64,000 bases of DNA from Sphingosinicella sp963974575 (GTDB lineage Bacteria > Pseudomonadota > Alphaproteobacteria > Sphingomonadales > Sphingomonadaceae). This document shows positions 18,016 to 26,499 of this stretch, piece after piece. Position numbers and translations under genes: made by a program. Position 1 is the stretch's first letter. The number at the start of each line of letters is the position of its first letter. Below the pieces are notes generated by a model. That model was not told the origin of the DNA, made no database searches, and saw only the letters and a program-made list of their open reading frames with translations. The stretch lies in contig NZ_CAXBBQ010000002.1 in assembly GCF_963974575.1 (NCBI RefSeq), positions 372,001-436,000 of the forward strand. The letters are read 5' to 3'.

Positions 18016-18719
18016 GACGACATGATCGTCCGGTACGCCGCATTGATCTCCGCCATGCGCAGGTCGGCGACCCGGATGAACTCGGCGGGCGTCCCTTCCG
18101 CGTAATGCCGGTCGGGGTGGTGCCGCTTCACGAGCGCGAGGTAGGCACTGCGTACCGTATCCCGGTCCGCGCCGGGCGCAATGCCGAGCACGACATAGGG
18201 GTCATCCGGGTCCGGCGCCACATAGCGCGTCTTGATCCGCGCGAAATCCGCGTCGGTGATGCCGAACTCGCGGCGCACGCGGTCGACATATTCAAGCTCC
18301 TCGCGCGTCACCCCGTCCGCCACCGCGATCATCAGCAGCGCCTCGACCAGGTCTTCGAGCACCGGCGATCCGGTGCCGATGATACTCCGCACCTGCCGCG
18401 CATAGCTTTCGAAGCCCTCGGTCGATCGCTTGGCGAGGTTGTAGAAGCGTTCGGCATTCGTGCGCTCCGCCGCTTCCACCTGGAACAGCCGCTCGAACAC
18501 CGCGAACTCGTCCGCCGAGGCATAGCCGTCCGCGCGCGCCATCTTGGCGGAAAGCGCAATCGCGGCGATCGTGAAGGCGACCTGGGCGCGCTCGCCGCGC
18601 CCCAGCCGCGCCGCGCCCACGTCGATCGCGTGCCCGGCCGCGAGCCCCGCGAGCGCGCCCAGCGGGCCACCGATGGCGAGACCGACAGCGGTGCCAAGAA
18701 TCTTGCCCCAGATCGACAT
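18012..18719 (-). CDS. TerB/DnaJ-domain co-chaperone, DjlA-like
   Basis: 235 residues. A glycine-rich hydrophobic segment at about 5-30 (ILGTAVGLAIGGPLGALAGL) may anchor it in the membrane. A TerB-like helical domain spans about 45-150. A C-terminal J domain holds DPYVVLGI and the HPD tripeptide in VKRHHPDRHY, which stimulates DnaK ATPase. The architecture equals DjlA. First gene of the operon with the transporter and amidase. Confidence 0.88.
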   Translation of the reverse strand: MSIWGKILGTAVGLAIGGPLGALAGLAAGHAIDVGAARLGRGERAQVAFTIAAIALSAKMARADGYASADEFAVFERLFQVEAAERTNAERFYNLAKRSTEGFESYARQVRSIIGTGSPVLEDLVEALLMIAVADGVTREELEYVDRVRREFGITDADFARIKTRYVAPDPDDPYVVLGIAPGADRDTVRSAYLALVKRHHPDRHYAEGTPAEFIRVADLRMAEINAAYRTIMSS

Positions 18720-18761
18720 GCGCCGCTGTCTAGACGCTGTCGGCGTCGGATGGAACCGCGA

Positions 18762-19613
18762 TCAGACCGCGCGTGCGAAAGCGGGCGGCTGGAGGCCCGC
18801 AGGCTGATACAGCCCCCGGTTCTGCCAATCCGGCACGAAGGCGTCGCTCACGCCGAGGACGGTTTCGGCCGCACCCAGCACAAGCCGGCCGTCGGGGCTC
18901 AGCTGCCGGTGGATGCGCGTGAGAACGTCCTGCTTGCAGGCGTGCGCGAGGTACATGAGCACGTTGCGGCACAAGATGATATCGAACGGCGCGCCGAGCG
19001 CCCAGGGGCCGAGCAGGTTGAGCGTCTGGAAGCGCACCTTGGCGCGGATTTCCGGGCTCACCGCCCAATGTTCGCCACTCTTTTCGAAATGCGCCATCAG
19101 GCGGTGAATGCTGAGGCCCCGCTGCACCTCGAACTGTGAATACAGCCCGCTCCGCGCCCGCGCGATCGCGCGGCGGGAGATATCGGTGCCGACGATATCG
19201 ATCGTCCACCCCTCCCATGTTTCGCGATCCTCGGCGAACAGCATCGCCAACGAATAGGGTTCCTGCCCCGTCGATGCCGCCGCGCTCCAGATGCGGATAC
19301 GGCGCGAAGCCGCCCGCGCGGCGCGCAGCTGCGGCAGGATGCGCTCCTTCAGCATGTCGAAGGGCTGAATATCGCGGAAAAAGAAAGTCTCGTTGTTGAG
19401 CATCGCCTCGACGAGGTCGGTGGCCAGTGCCTCCCCGATCCCAGTGCGAGCCAGGTGCGTCAGAAAGTCGGAAACGGTCACGAAGCCGTGCGCGCGCGCC
19501 AGCGGACCCAGCCGCGATTCCACGAGGTAGACCTTGGTCCGTGCCAGCTCGATGCCTGCACGGGCGCGAAGCAGTGACGATAGACAGTCGAATCCGGCGT
19601 CGGGCGCCGTCAT
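18762..19613 (-). CDS. cheR: Chemotaxis protein methyltransferase CheR
   Basis: 283-residue S-adenosylmethionine-dependent methyltransferase that methylates glutamates of chemoreceptors. The N-terminal CheR_N helices (1-75) lead to LLNNETFFFRDIQPF. The SAM-binding region has RIWSAAASTGQEPYSLAM, with a G-to-A change in the usual W-S-A-G-C/A-S-T-G-E motif. Catalytic-face motif FDIILCRNVLMYL follows. Its ATG overlaps the cheB stop (ATGA), making it the last gene of the che operon. No methyl-accepting receptor gene is in the window. Confidence 0.94.
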   Translation of the reverse strand: MTAPDAGFDCLSSLLRARAGIELARTKVYLVESRLGPLARAHGFVTVSDFLTHLARTGIGEALATDLVEAMLNNETFFFRDIQPFDMLKERILPQLRAARAASRRIRIWSAAASTGQEPYSLAMLFAEDRETWEGWTIDIVGTDISRRAIARARSGLYSQFEVQRGLSIHRLMAHFEKSGEHWAVSPEIRAKVRFQTLNLLGPWALGAPFDIILCRNVLMYLAHACKQDVLTRIHRQLSPDGRLVLGAAETVLGVSDAFVPDWQNRGLYQPAGLQPPAFARAV

Positions 19614-20722
19614 CGCCCTGCCTCCAGCAGGCAGCCAATCGCCGAGGCGAGCCCGCTTACAGGCAGCATTTCGGCCGCCAGCCCGGCCTTCACCACAGCG
19701 CCCGGCATTCCCCAGACGATCGAACTCGCCTGATCCTGCGCGAGCATCGTACCGCCGGCCGCAACCACCGCGCGCGCGCCGTCGAGGCCGTCAGACCCCA
19801 TGCCGGTCAGCATCACGCCGAGCGTCGCGGCACCCCACACGGCGGCGGCCGTACGCAGCATCGGATTGACCGAGGGGCGGCAGAAGTTCTCGGGCGCTGC
19901 ATCCGTCAGGCGCAGCCGCACGACACCGCCCGCGCGAACCACCTCCATGTGCCGCCCGCCCGGCGCCACGTAGACGGCACCGGGCCGCACGGGCATCCGG
20001 TCCGCCGCCTCGAACGCCTGCACGCCGCCACGCCGCGCCATGTGCTCGGCAAGGATCGCCGTGAACATCGGCGGCATGTGCTGCGTCACGATGATGGGCA
20101 CGCGCACGGGCTTCGGCAGCTGCTCGATCAACTCGAACAGGGCATTGGGACCGCCCGTCGATGCACCGATGGCAACCACCTGCGGCACCTCGCGCGAAGG
20201 TTCCGCCCGTGTGTAGGGCGGCGGCGCTGTGGCGGGCACGCTGCGCGGTGCGACCTTCAGCCTTTCGATCTCGCCGAGCGCCCGCACCTTGCGCACGAAC
20301 TCTTCGCGAAATTCGGGTCCGGCCGCGGTCGCCCATCCGCTGCGCGGCTTCGCGATCGCGTCGGTCGCGCCAAGGTTCAGTGCCTCAAACGTCACGCGCG
20401 CACCGCGGGTCGTCAGCGTAGAGGCCATCAGGATGCGCGCGCCAGGCGCGGCTTCCACGAGCTGCGGCAGCGCCGCAATCCCGTCCATCCCGGGCATTTC
20501 GACATCGAGCACGATCACATCGACCGGATGCGCCTTTGCCGCCGCGATGGCAGCGGCGCCGTTGGCTGCGGTGGCAACCACACGGATGGCGGGATCGTCG
20601 TGAAGCCACTGCGCCATCAACGCGCGGCTCACACCGGAATCATCCACGAGAAGCACGCGGATCGAAGGCGCGACCGCAGACCGGGCCAATGTCGGTGTGA
20701 TTGGAGCGGACGCCCTATTCAT
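19610..20722 (-). CDS. cheB: Chemotaxis response regulator protein-glutamate methylesterase CheB
   Basis: 370 residues. A receiver domain at 20-135 has DD at 27-28 and the phosphorylation site D73 in VIVLDVEMPGMD. The methylesterase domain has VAIGASTGGPNALFELI (catalytic serine), VTQHMPPMFTAILAEH (histidine) and LTGMGSDGLDGA (aspartate). It removes methyl groups from chemoreceptors and so opposes CheR. The start is set at 20722 by homology of MNRASAPITP leading to the receiver; the open frame continues upstream through cheY in another frame. It follows cheY after 20 bp. Confidence 0.94.
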   Translation of the reverse strand: MNRASAPITPTLARSAVAPSIRVLLVDDSGVSRALMAQWLHDDPAIRVVATAANGAAAIAAAKAHPVDVIVLDVEMPGMDGIAALPQLVEAAPGARILMASTLTTRGARVTFEALNLGATDAIAKPRSGWATAAGPEFREEFVRKVRALGEIERLKVAPRSVPATAPPPYTRAEPSREVPQVVAIGASTGGPNALFELIEQLPKPVRVPIIVTQHMPPMFTAILAEHMARRGGVQAFEAADRMPVRPGAVYVAPGGRHMEVVRAGGVVRLRLTDAAPENFCRPSVNPMLRTAAAVWGAATLGVMLTGMGSDGLDGARAVVAAGGTMLAQDQASSIVWGMPGAVVKAGLAAEMLPVSGLASAIGCLLEAGR

Positions 20723-20742
20723 GGCTCGGGGCCCCGAGTGAC

Positions 20743-21108
20743 CTAGAGCGCGCCGACCTGTGCGAGCTTGGCTTCGATCACGTCCCGGTCGAAGGGCTTC
20801 ATGATATATTCGTCCGCCCCCGCATCGATCGCGGCGCGGATGTGCGCCATGTCGTTTTCGGTGGTGCAGAAGACGACGAGGGGCCGCTTGCCCTCCTGTT
20901 CGGCGCGCAGCACCGAAAGAAATTCCATCCCGCTCATCACGGGCATATTCCAGTCGAGCAGGATCACGTCGGGCATCGCCTGGCGGCACTGTTCAAGCGC
21001 ATCGCGCCCGTCCGCCGCTTCCTCGGTCGCAAAGCTCAGGTCCTCAAGGATGCGGCGCGCAACCTTGCGGATGACCTTGGAGTCGTCGACTATGAGACAC
21101 GATTTCAT
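20743..21108 (-). CDS. cheY: Chemotaxis response regulator CheY
   Basis: 121-residue single-domain receiver. LIVDD near the N-terminus, the phospho-acceptor aspartate in VILLDWNMPVMSG, TTEND and the lysine in EYIMKPFDRD form the canonical active site. There is no output domain, so it acts by binding the flagellar switch or as a phosphate sink. ATG at 21108; a GTG immediately upstream is an alternative. Lies between cheW and cheB. Confidence 0.93.
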   Translation of the reverse strand: MKSCLIVDDSKVIRKVARRILEDLSFATEEAADGRDALEQCRQAMPDVILLDWNMPVMSGMEFLSVLRAEQEGKRPLVVFCTTENDMAHIRAAIDAGADEYIMKPFDRDVIEAKLAQVGAL

Positions 21109-21170
21109 CACAGGCTCTCACACAGAGGATTACGCCAATTGTTTCATGACGGGAAAGTCTTGCATTCGCG

Positions 21171-21608
21171 TTAAGCAGCGGCCGCAAGGTCGGCATCCAT
21201 GATCGCCCGAACGCTGGCGAGCACCATCAACACATCCAGTTTCACGATACCGTCCGAAACCTGCTGCCAGCGGCGGTCGAGCGTCGGCGGATTGGGCTCG
21301 ATCTGGTCGGGATCGACATCGATCACATCGCCGACGTCGTCCACGATCAGGCCATAGGGTTCGCCACGATGTTCGACCACGACGCACATCGATCCGGCCC
21401 GGTCCTGCCGAGGCGAAAGGCCGAAGCGCGCACGAAGGTCGATCGCGGTGACGATGCGGCCGCGCAGGTTCATCACGCCGGCGATCCAGCGCGGCGCCAG
21501 CGGCACCGGGCTCACCGCGCCCAGCCGGATCACGTCCTGCACCTGCGCGACATCGATGCCGAGCAGTTGCCCGCCGAGCACGACGGAAACGAGCTTCGCC
21601 GGGATCAT
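21171..21608 (-). CDS. cheW: Chemotaxis coupling protein CheW
   Basis: 145-residue CheW scaffold that links CheA to chemoreceptors. It shows the double beta-barrel pattern: VSVVLGGQLLGIDVAQVQDV, PRWIAGVMNLRGRIVTAIDLRARFGL and YGLIVDDVGDVIDVDPDQIEP. The ATG overlaps the cheA stop (ATGA), so translation is coupled to the histidine kinase gene. Confidence 0.94.
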   Translation of the reverse strand: MIPAKLVSVVLGGQLLGIDVAQVQDVIRLGAVSPVPLAPRWIAGVMNLRGRIVTAIDLRARFGLSPRQDRAGSMCVVVEHRGEPYGLIVDDVGDVIDVDPDQIEPNPPTLDRRWQQVSDGIVKLDVLMVLASVRAIMDADLAAAA

Positions 21609-24061
21609 GCGGCTTCTCCCTTGAGCTGGCGGGCGACCGCATCGAGCAGTCGCGACCGGTCGAACTTGGCGACGTACTGGTCGAAGCCCGCGGCCTCGCC
21701 CTGCCGAACGTGCTCCTCGCCCGCGAGCGAAGAGAGCGCCACGAGCGGCGTTTCTCGCCAGCGTTCGTCGCCGCGCACGGCACGCGCGAAATCGACGCCC
21801 GAAAGGCCGGGCATTTCAATATCGGAAAGGATGAGGTCGAAACATTCGCCGGTCTCACGCAGCGCCAGCGCCTCGTCCGCGCTCGCCGCTGTCATCGCGT
21901 GGTAGCCGGCCGAAGCCAGCAGCGGCTTCAGCATGTTGCGGAAGAAGGCGCTGTCGTCGACGATCAGCACGCGGCGGCCACCCGTGGCCTCGGCGGGGGC
22001 AGCAGCGCTGCCCGTCCGCGAAAGATAGTACGCGACATCAAGAATTTCCGTTGCCCGGCCCGCGATAACGGCCGTGCCTATCCGCGCCGGATGATCGCTC
22101 GTCATGCAGATGTCGATATGCGTGTCGACGATATCGAGCACCTCGTCGACCATCAGCGCCACGATGGTGGTGCCGTCGTCAAAGATCAGCGCGGGCTGGC
22201 GGCCTTCCGGACGCGGCGTCAACGTACCGTCGGCCGTGAGCAGCGGCACGAGCACATCGCGGTATTGCACGACCGGGCGACCTTCGCTCCATTCGACGGC
22301 AGCGGCCTCGAACTCCTCGAGCCGCGCAACGAGCGAGAGCGGCACAGCCTTGGGATGCGGGCTGCCCGCGCGGAACAGCAGCATCGCCTCGGTTTCCTGA
22401 GCGACCTCGCGTATGGGCGCTTCAAGCGTGTCGCTGACATCGCTTTCTCCAGCGATTCCAAGGCTTGCAGCGATTCCGTTCGCATCGAGGATCATGATCA
22501 CGACGCCGTCGCCCAGAATGGCGTTCCCCGAATAGACGCTCAGCGTCTTCAGGATCGGCGCCACCGGCTTCACCACGACCTCCTCGGTATCGAAGATGTT
22601 GTCGACGATCAGCCCGAAGCTGATGTTCCCGGCGCGCGCGATCAGCACATAGTCACCCCCGCCGCGGCCATTGCCGATGCCGAGCAGCGTGCCGAGGTGG
22701 ATCAGCGGCAGCAGTCGGCCGCGCAGGCGCATCACCGCGGCGTTGTTCACATATTCGATGACATGCTCGCTGTTCGCGCCCACACGGACCAGCTCGACAA
22801 CCGACATCTGTGGCATCGCGAAGCGCTGGCCGCCCGATGCCACGATCAGCGCGGGCAGGATCGCGAGCGTCAGCGGAATGCGGATCGTGAACTGCGTGCC
22901 TTTGCCCGCCGTCGATTCGATGTCGATCGCCCCGCCGATTTTCTCGATGTTCGCGCGCACCACGTCCATGCCGACGCCGCGCCCGGATACGGATGTCACC
23001 TGCTCGGCGGTCGAAAGCCCCGGGTGGAACACCAGCCGCTGCGCCTGCTGCGCGGAAAGCTGTGCCGCGTCGATTTCCGTCACGAGGCGGAGAGCAACGG
23101 CCTTCGCCTTCAGCCGGGCGACATCGATGCCGCGCCCGTCGTCGGCGAGCGTGATGACGATGTGCCCGCCTTCCTGTGCTGCCTTCAGCACGACGCGGCC
23201 GCGCGCGTCCTTGCCGGCGGCCTTGCGCTGCTCGGCCGCCTCGATGCCATGGTCGGCCGCGTTCCGCACCATGTGCGCGAGGGGGTCCTTGATGAGTTCA
23301 AGCAGTTGCCGGTCGAGTTCGGTTTCGCCGCCGTGCATCTCGAGTTCGATCGGCTTGCCGAGTTCGACCGAAAGGCTCCGCACCAGTCGTGGCAGCGCGC
23401 TCCATGCGTTGCTGATCGGCTGCATACGCGTGCGCATCACGCTTTCCTGCAGCTCGCCGACCTGCGCCGACAGCCGCTGCAGAGGCACCGCGAGGCGGTC
23501 GTCCTTCAGCGTCCGCAGGTGCTGCAGCAGTTCATTGCGCGTCAGCACCAGCTCCGAAACCGTCGTCATCAGCTGTTCGAGCAGCGCGACCGACACGCGG
23601 ATCGACTGGATACCCCGGCCCGTACCCGCTTCGGGCTCCGCCGCATTCACCGTCTCGGGGATCATCTCCACTTTCGGCGCTTCGGGGGCCGCGATCGCGG
23701 CGTTCAGGCGCGCGATCTGGTCCTCGTCGTCTCCGGCCGGTTCCTTGCCCGACGCCTCAAGCGCCGCGAGAATCACCTTGATGCCGTCGATCGCGGACAG
23801 CGTCTCGCTCACCACGGCGGGGGTCACTTGGGCCTGCCCATCGCGGACTTTGCCGAGCACGGTTTCGGCGGCGTGCGCCAGCCGCTCAAGGCGCGGCAAA
23901 TTCAGAAAGCCGCATGTGCCCTTGATGGTATGCACCAGCCTGAAGATGTTGTTGAGCACGTCGCGGTTGCCGGGATCGCGCTCGAACAGCACGATCTCAT
24001 TGTCCACGGTTTGCAGATTTTCGGCGGTTTCGGCCAGAAAATCGCCAAGCAACTCGTCCAT
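21605..24061 (-). CDS. cheA: Hybrid chemotaxis histidine kinase CheA
   Basis: 818-residue kinase. HPt domain with phospho-histidine H44 in RLVHTIKGTCGFLN; a short P2-like linker; dimerisation helices from about 165 (ELVLTRNELLQHLR); HATPase with ADHGIE, DDGRGID and SGRGVGMDVV; CheW-like regulatory domain from about 400; a second CheW-like segment at about 560-685 (MLLFRAGSPHPKAVPLSLVARL, ALMVDEVLDIVD); and a C-terminal receiver domain with D in FDLILSDIEMPG. Ordinary CheA lacks the second CheW-like part and the receiver, so this is a CheA fusion, possibly for phosphate-sink control. First gene of the che operon after chpT. Confidence 0.93.
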   Translation of the reverse strand: MDELLGDFLAETAENLQTVDNEIVLFERDPGNRDVLNNIFRLVHTIKGTCGFLNLPRLERLAHAAETVLGKVRDGQAQVTPAVVSETLSAIDGIKVILAALEASGKEPAGDDEDQIARLNAAIAAPEAPKVEMIPETVNAAEPEAGTGRGIQSIRVSVALLEQLMTTVSELVLTRNELLQHLRTLKDDRLAVPLQRLSAQVGELQESVMRTRMQPISNAWSALPRLVRSLSVELGKPIELEMHGGETELDRQLLELIKDPLAHMVRNAADHGIEAAEQRKAAGKDARGRVVLKAAQEGGHIVITLADDGRGIDVARLKAKAVALRLVTEIDAAQLSAQQAQRLVFHPGLSTAEQVTSVSGRGVGMDVVRANIEKIGGAIDIESTAGKGTQFTIRIPLTLAILPALIVASGGQRFAMPQMSVVELVRVGANSEHVIEYVNNAAVMRLRGRLLPLIHLGTLLGIGNGRGGGDYVLIARAGNISFGLIVDNIFDTEEVVVKPVAPILKTLSVYSGNAILGDGVVIMILDANGIAASLGIAGESDVSDTLEAPIREVAQETEAMLLFRAGSPHPKAVPLSLVARLEEFEAAAVEWSEGRPVVQYRDVLVPLLTADGTLTPRPEGRQPALIFDDGTTIVALMVDEVLDIVDTHIDICMTSDHPARIGTAVIAGRATEILDVAYYLSRTGSAAAPAEATGGRRVLIVDDSAFFRNMLKPLLASAGYHAMTAASADEALALRETGECFDLILSDIEMPGLSGVDFARAVRGDERWRETPLVALSSLAGEEHVRQGEAAGFDQYVAKFDRSRLLDAVARQLKGEAA

Positions 24062-24118
24062 GTTCCATCCCGGTCTATGCGCGCCGCGCCACCTTGACCG
24101 GAAGTGGTTAATGCCGCG

Positions 24119-24754
24119 CTAAACGGAGATCCGCGTCCCGAATACGAGAACGCCTTCGTCGGGCTCGGAAATCTGCAGGCTGCTGCCGGTTTCCTGGAGC
24201 AGCAGATGAACCAGATAGGCCGCCGCCGCGCGGGGCGTAAGCTGCGCGACGTCGGTTTCGCCGCCAAGCGCGGTCCGAAGCTCGGGATCAAGCAGCATCC
24301 GCGGGCCTTCCGCACGCACCGCGAGTTCGACACCGTCGCCTGTCTGCTCGGCCGCGACACGAAGCTCGCCGCCCCGCAGCAGCGCATCTCCGGCGATCAT
24401 GGCGAGATTGAGCAGAAGCTTCACCGCGTCCTTGGGCAGCGCCGGGTTGCCGATCATCCACTGCACCGCCACGCGGCGTTCCGCGCCGAACAGCCCTTCG
24501 AGCGCGGCCTGTGCCTCACGCGTGTCGACCTGGTCGCCGAAGCCGCCCGCCGCACCGAATGCGAGCCGGAAGAACTTCAGCTTGTTCGCGGTCTGCCGCG
24601 CGCTGTCGGAGAGCAATTCCATGCAGCGCGCGCGCATTTCGGGATCGTGCTCATCGACCAGCAGCTCGACGCCGTTGTAAAGCGCGCCCACAGGCCCGAC
24701 GAGATCATGGCAAAGCCGAGAGCACAGCAGGCTCGCAAAATCGGCCGAATTCAT
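24119..24754 (-). CDS. chpT: Histidine phosphotransferase ChpT
   Basis: 211-residue ChpT-type phosphotransferase. The histidine box lies near the start (ASLLCSRLCHDLVGPVGALYNGVELL, H16), followed by the long helical hairpin and a degenerate ATPase-like domain. ChpT passes phosphate from CckA to CtrA and CpdR in alphaproteobacteria. A ctrA gene lies at 44096-44809 in this window. Position 57 bp upstream of cheA on the same strand suggests shared transcription of cell-cycle and motility genes. Confidence 0.88.
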   Translation of the reverse strand: MNSADFASLLCSRLCHDLVGPVGALYNGVELLVDEHDPEMRARCMELLSDSARQTANKLKFFRLAFGAAGGFGDQVDTREAQAALEGLFGAERRVAVQWMIGNPALPKDAVKLLLNLAMIAGDALLRGGELRVAAEQTGDGVELAVRAEGPRMLLDPELRTALGGETDVAQLTPRAAAAYLVHLLLQETGSSLQISEPDEGVLVFGTRISV

Positions 24755-24820
24755 CTTATTTGCCGCTCCCTCCGGGGTCTTTCTTCCCGCCTAATCGGTC
24801 GCAGTCGCCCGCGCAAGCGC

Positions 24821-25057
24821 TCAAAGCGCGGCGGATTCGTCCGAAGAGGGCTCGATAATCCGCACGCCCATCGCCGATGTTCGACCGTCCGCAAGTTGTG
24901 TCAGCTCGAATTCCACATGCTGACCGTCCTCAAGCGACGTGATGTTCGATTGATGCAGAGCCGAAACATGTACGAATACATCGCGCGTGCCGACGTCAGG
25001 CCGGATGAAACCGAAGCCTTTCTTCCGATTGAACCATTTGACTTCCCCGCGCGCCAC
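24821..25057 (-). CDS. Cold-shock-domain protein
   Basis: 78-residue single cold-shock domain. RNP1 is KGFGFIRPD (K-G-F-G-F-I) and RNP2 is DVFVHVSAL, the nucleic-acid-binding faces; EVKWFNRKKGFGF is the standard N-terminus. It binds single-stranded RNA or DNA as a chaperone. It starts 10 bp downstream of the JAMM peptidase gene stop on the same strand and may be co-transcribed. Confidence 0.93.
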   Translation of the reverse strand: MARGEVKWFNRKKGFGFIRPDVGTRDVFVHVSALHQSNITSLEDGQHVEFELTQLADGRTSAMGVRIIEPSSDESAAL

Positions 25058-25067
25058 CGCCTGCCCC

Positions 25068-25472
25068 TCAGATTATTGTGATGCCTACCGTTTCGAACCG
25101 CCCGTGTATGGGGCCGTTTGCGACGACACGGTAGGCTTTTTCGCCGTGCTGACCAAGGATGAGCCAGACCCACCCCGCATCGAGCGCCCGCTCCGCGTCG
25201 AGCCGCGAGGGGAACGCCGGTGCATCCGGGTGCGAATGGTAGCAGCCGAGCATGGGCAGCCCCCCGCTCCGTGCACCGCGATGCGCCGCGAACAGTGCAG
25301 CAGGATCGATCTCGAAGTGCCGCAGCCGTTCGTCCGCGACATTTTCGGCCGCAACACTGCTTTCGACCGCGCCATCGCGCCCCAGCAACAGCCCGCAGGC
25401 TTCTTCAGGTGCCCGCGCTGCGCAATCGGCGCGAATTTCCGCAAGCGTCTGCCTTGCAATTCGAAACATCAT
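25068..25472 (-). CDS. JAMM/Mov34 (M67) metallopeptidase-like protein
   Basis: 134 residues with a prokaryotic JAB domain. EEACGLLLG supplies the catalytic glutamate, and YHSHPDAPAFPSRLDAERAL supplies the zinc-binding H-x-H-x7-S-x2-D. Such proteins remove C-terminal extensions from ubiquitin-like sulfur carriers or isopeptide conjugates; no sulfur-carrier gene is adjacent. ATG at 25472 (MMFRIARQTL) is preferred over a TTG 18 bp upstream; neither has a clear ribosome site. The gene is divergent from the pseudouridine synthase with only 17 bp between starts. Confidence 0.82.
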   Translation of the reverse strand: MMFRIARQTLAEIRADCAARAPEEACGLLLGRDGAVESSVAAENVADERLRHFEIDPAALFAAHRGARSGGLPMLGCYHSHPDAPAFPSRLDAERALDAGWVWLILGQHGEKAYRVVANGPIHGRFETVGITII

Positions 25473-25489
25473 GCCAACATCGCTATCCA

Positions 25490-26440
25490 ATGAGCGGGGG
25501 CAAGTCGAACATAAGCGTCATTCTTCCGGCCGATGCCGCCGGGCAGCGGCTCGACCGTGCGCTCGCCGATGCCGTGCCGAGCCTTTCGCGCGAACGGCTG
25601 AAGGCATTGATGCTTGAAGGCGCGGTCACGGTCGCGGGCAAGCGCCCTACCCCTTCCCTGCGTGTCGTCGGCGGCGAAAAGGTTAGCGTCTCGGTTCCCG
25701 AAGCCGCGCCCGCCACCGCGCAGGCCCAGCAGATCCCCCTCACCATCGTCTATGAAGACGCCGACCTCATCATCGTCGACAAGCCCGCCGGCCTCGTCGT
25801 CCACCCGGCGGCGGGCAACCTGGACGGCACGCTGGTCAACGCCCTCCTCCACCACTGCGCGGGGCAGCTTTCGGGCATCGGCGGCGTCGCGCGCCCCGGC
25901 ATCGTCCACCGCATCGACAAAGACACCTCCGGGCTGCTCGTGGTCGCCAAGACCGACCTCGCTCACGAAGGCCTCGCCAAACAGTTCGCCACGCACAGCA
26001 TCGGTCGTCGCTATCTCGCCGTCGTCGCTGGTCGACCCTCACCCCCCGCCGGTCGAATCGAAGGTGCGATCGGCCGCCATCCCGTGCACCGGAAAAAAAT
26101 GGACATTGTTTCCCCCGGCAAGGGCAAGCACGCGGTCACGCACTACCGCACGCTCCAACCCTTGAAGGATGCCGCGCTCGTCGAATGCCGCCTCGAAACG
26201 GGCCGCACGCATCAGGTGCGCGTTCATATGGCGTCAAGCGGACATCCGTTATTGGGAGATCCACTCTATGGCCGCGCACGCGCAAGTCACCGCGATATCC
26301 TCAAATCGCTCGGGTTCGGCAGGCAGGCGCTCCATGCCCGCTCGCTGCAACTTGTGCATCCGCGCACCCAAGAAAATCTCGCTTTTGAAAGCCCCGTCCC
26401 GTCTGATATTCAGGAACTCATAGAGGCGCTTGCCGTTTGA
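25490..26440 (+). CDS. Ribosomal large subunit pseudouridine synthase, RluD family
   Basis: 316 residues. An S4-like RNA-binding domain covers about 10-75 (QRLDRALADAVPSLSRERLKAL). The catalytic domain shows VDKPAGLVVHP and HRIDKDTSGLLVVAKTD, where the aspartate of HRIDKDTSG is the nucleophile. RluD modifies U1911, U1915 and U1917 of 23S rRNA helix 69. The start at ATG 25490 removes a long upstream extension that overlaps the JAMM gene. rpoH follows 59 bp later, an order common in alphaproteobacteria (from memory). Confidence 0.93.
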   Translation: MSGGKSNISVILPADAAGQRLDRALADAVPSLSRERLKALMLEGAVTVAGKRPTPSLRVVGGEKVSVSVPEAAPATAQAQQIPLTIVYEDADLIIVDKPAGLVVHPAAGNLDGTLVNALLHHCAGQLSGIGGVARPGIVHRIDKDTSGLLVVAKTDLAHEGLAKQFATHSIGRRYLAVVAGRPSPPAGRIEGAIGRHPVHRKKMDIVSPGKGKHAVTHYRTLQPLKDAALVECRLETGRTHQVRVHMASSGHPLLGDPLYGRARASHRDILKSLGFGRQALHARSLQLVHPRTQENLAFESPVPSDIQELIEALAV

Positions 26441-26499
26441 ATCGTGCGCGCCTCCGAAAATTTTCCGCAGAAACCCTGCCGCCACCGAAAGTCTCGATC

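Noticed and set aside
21710..24097. 795-codon plus-strand frame opposite cheA
   Set aside because: Antisense frame of a clear CheA; His/Arg-rich translation without motifs.
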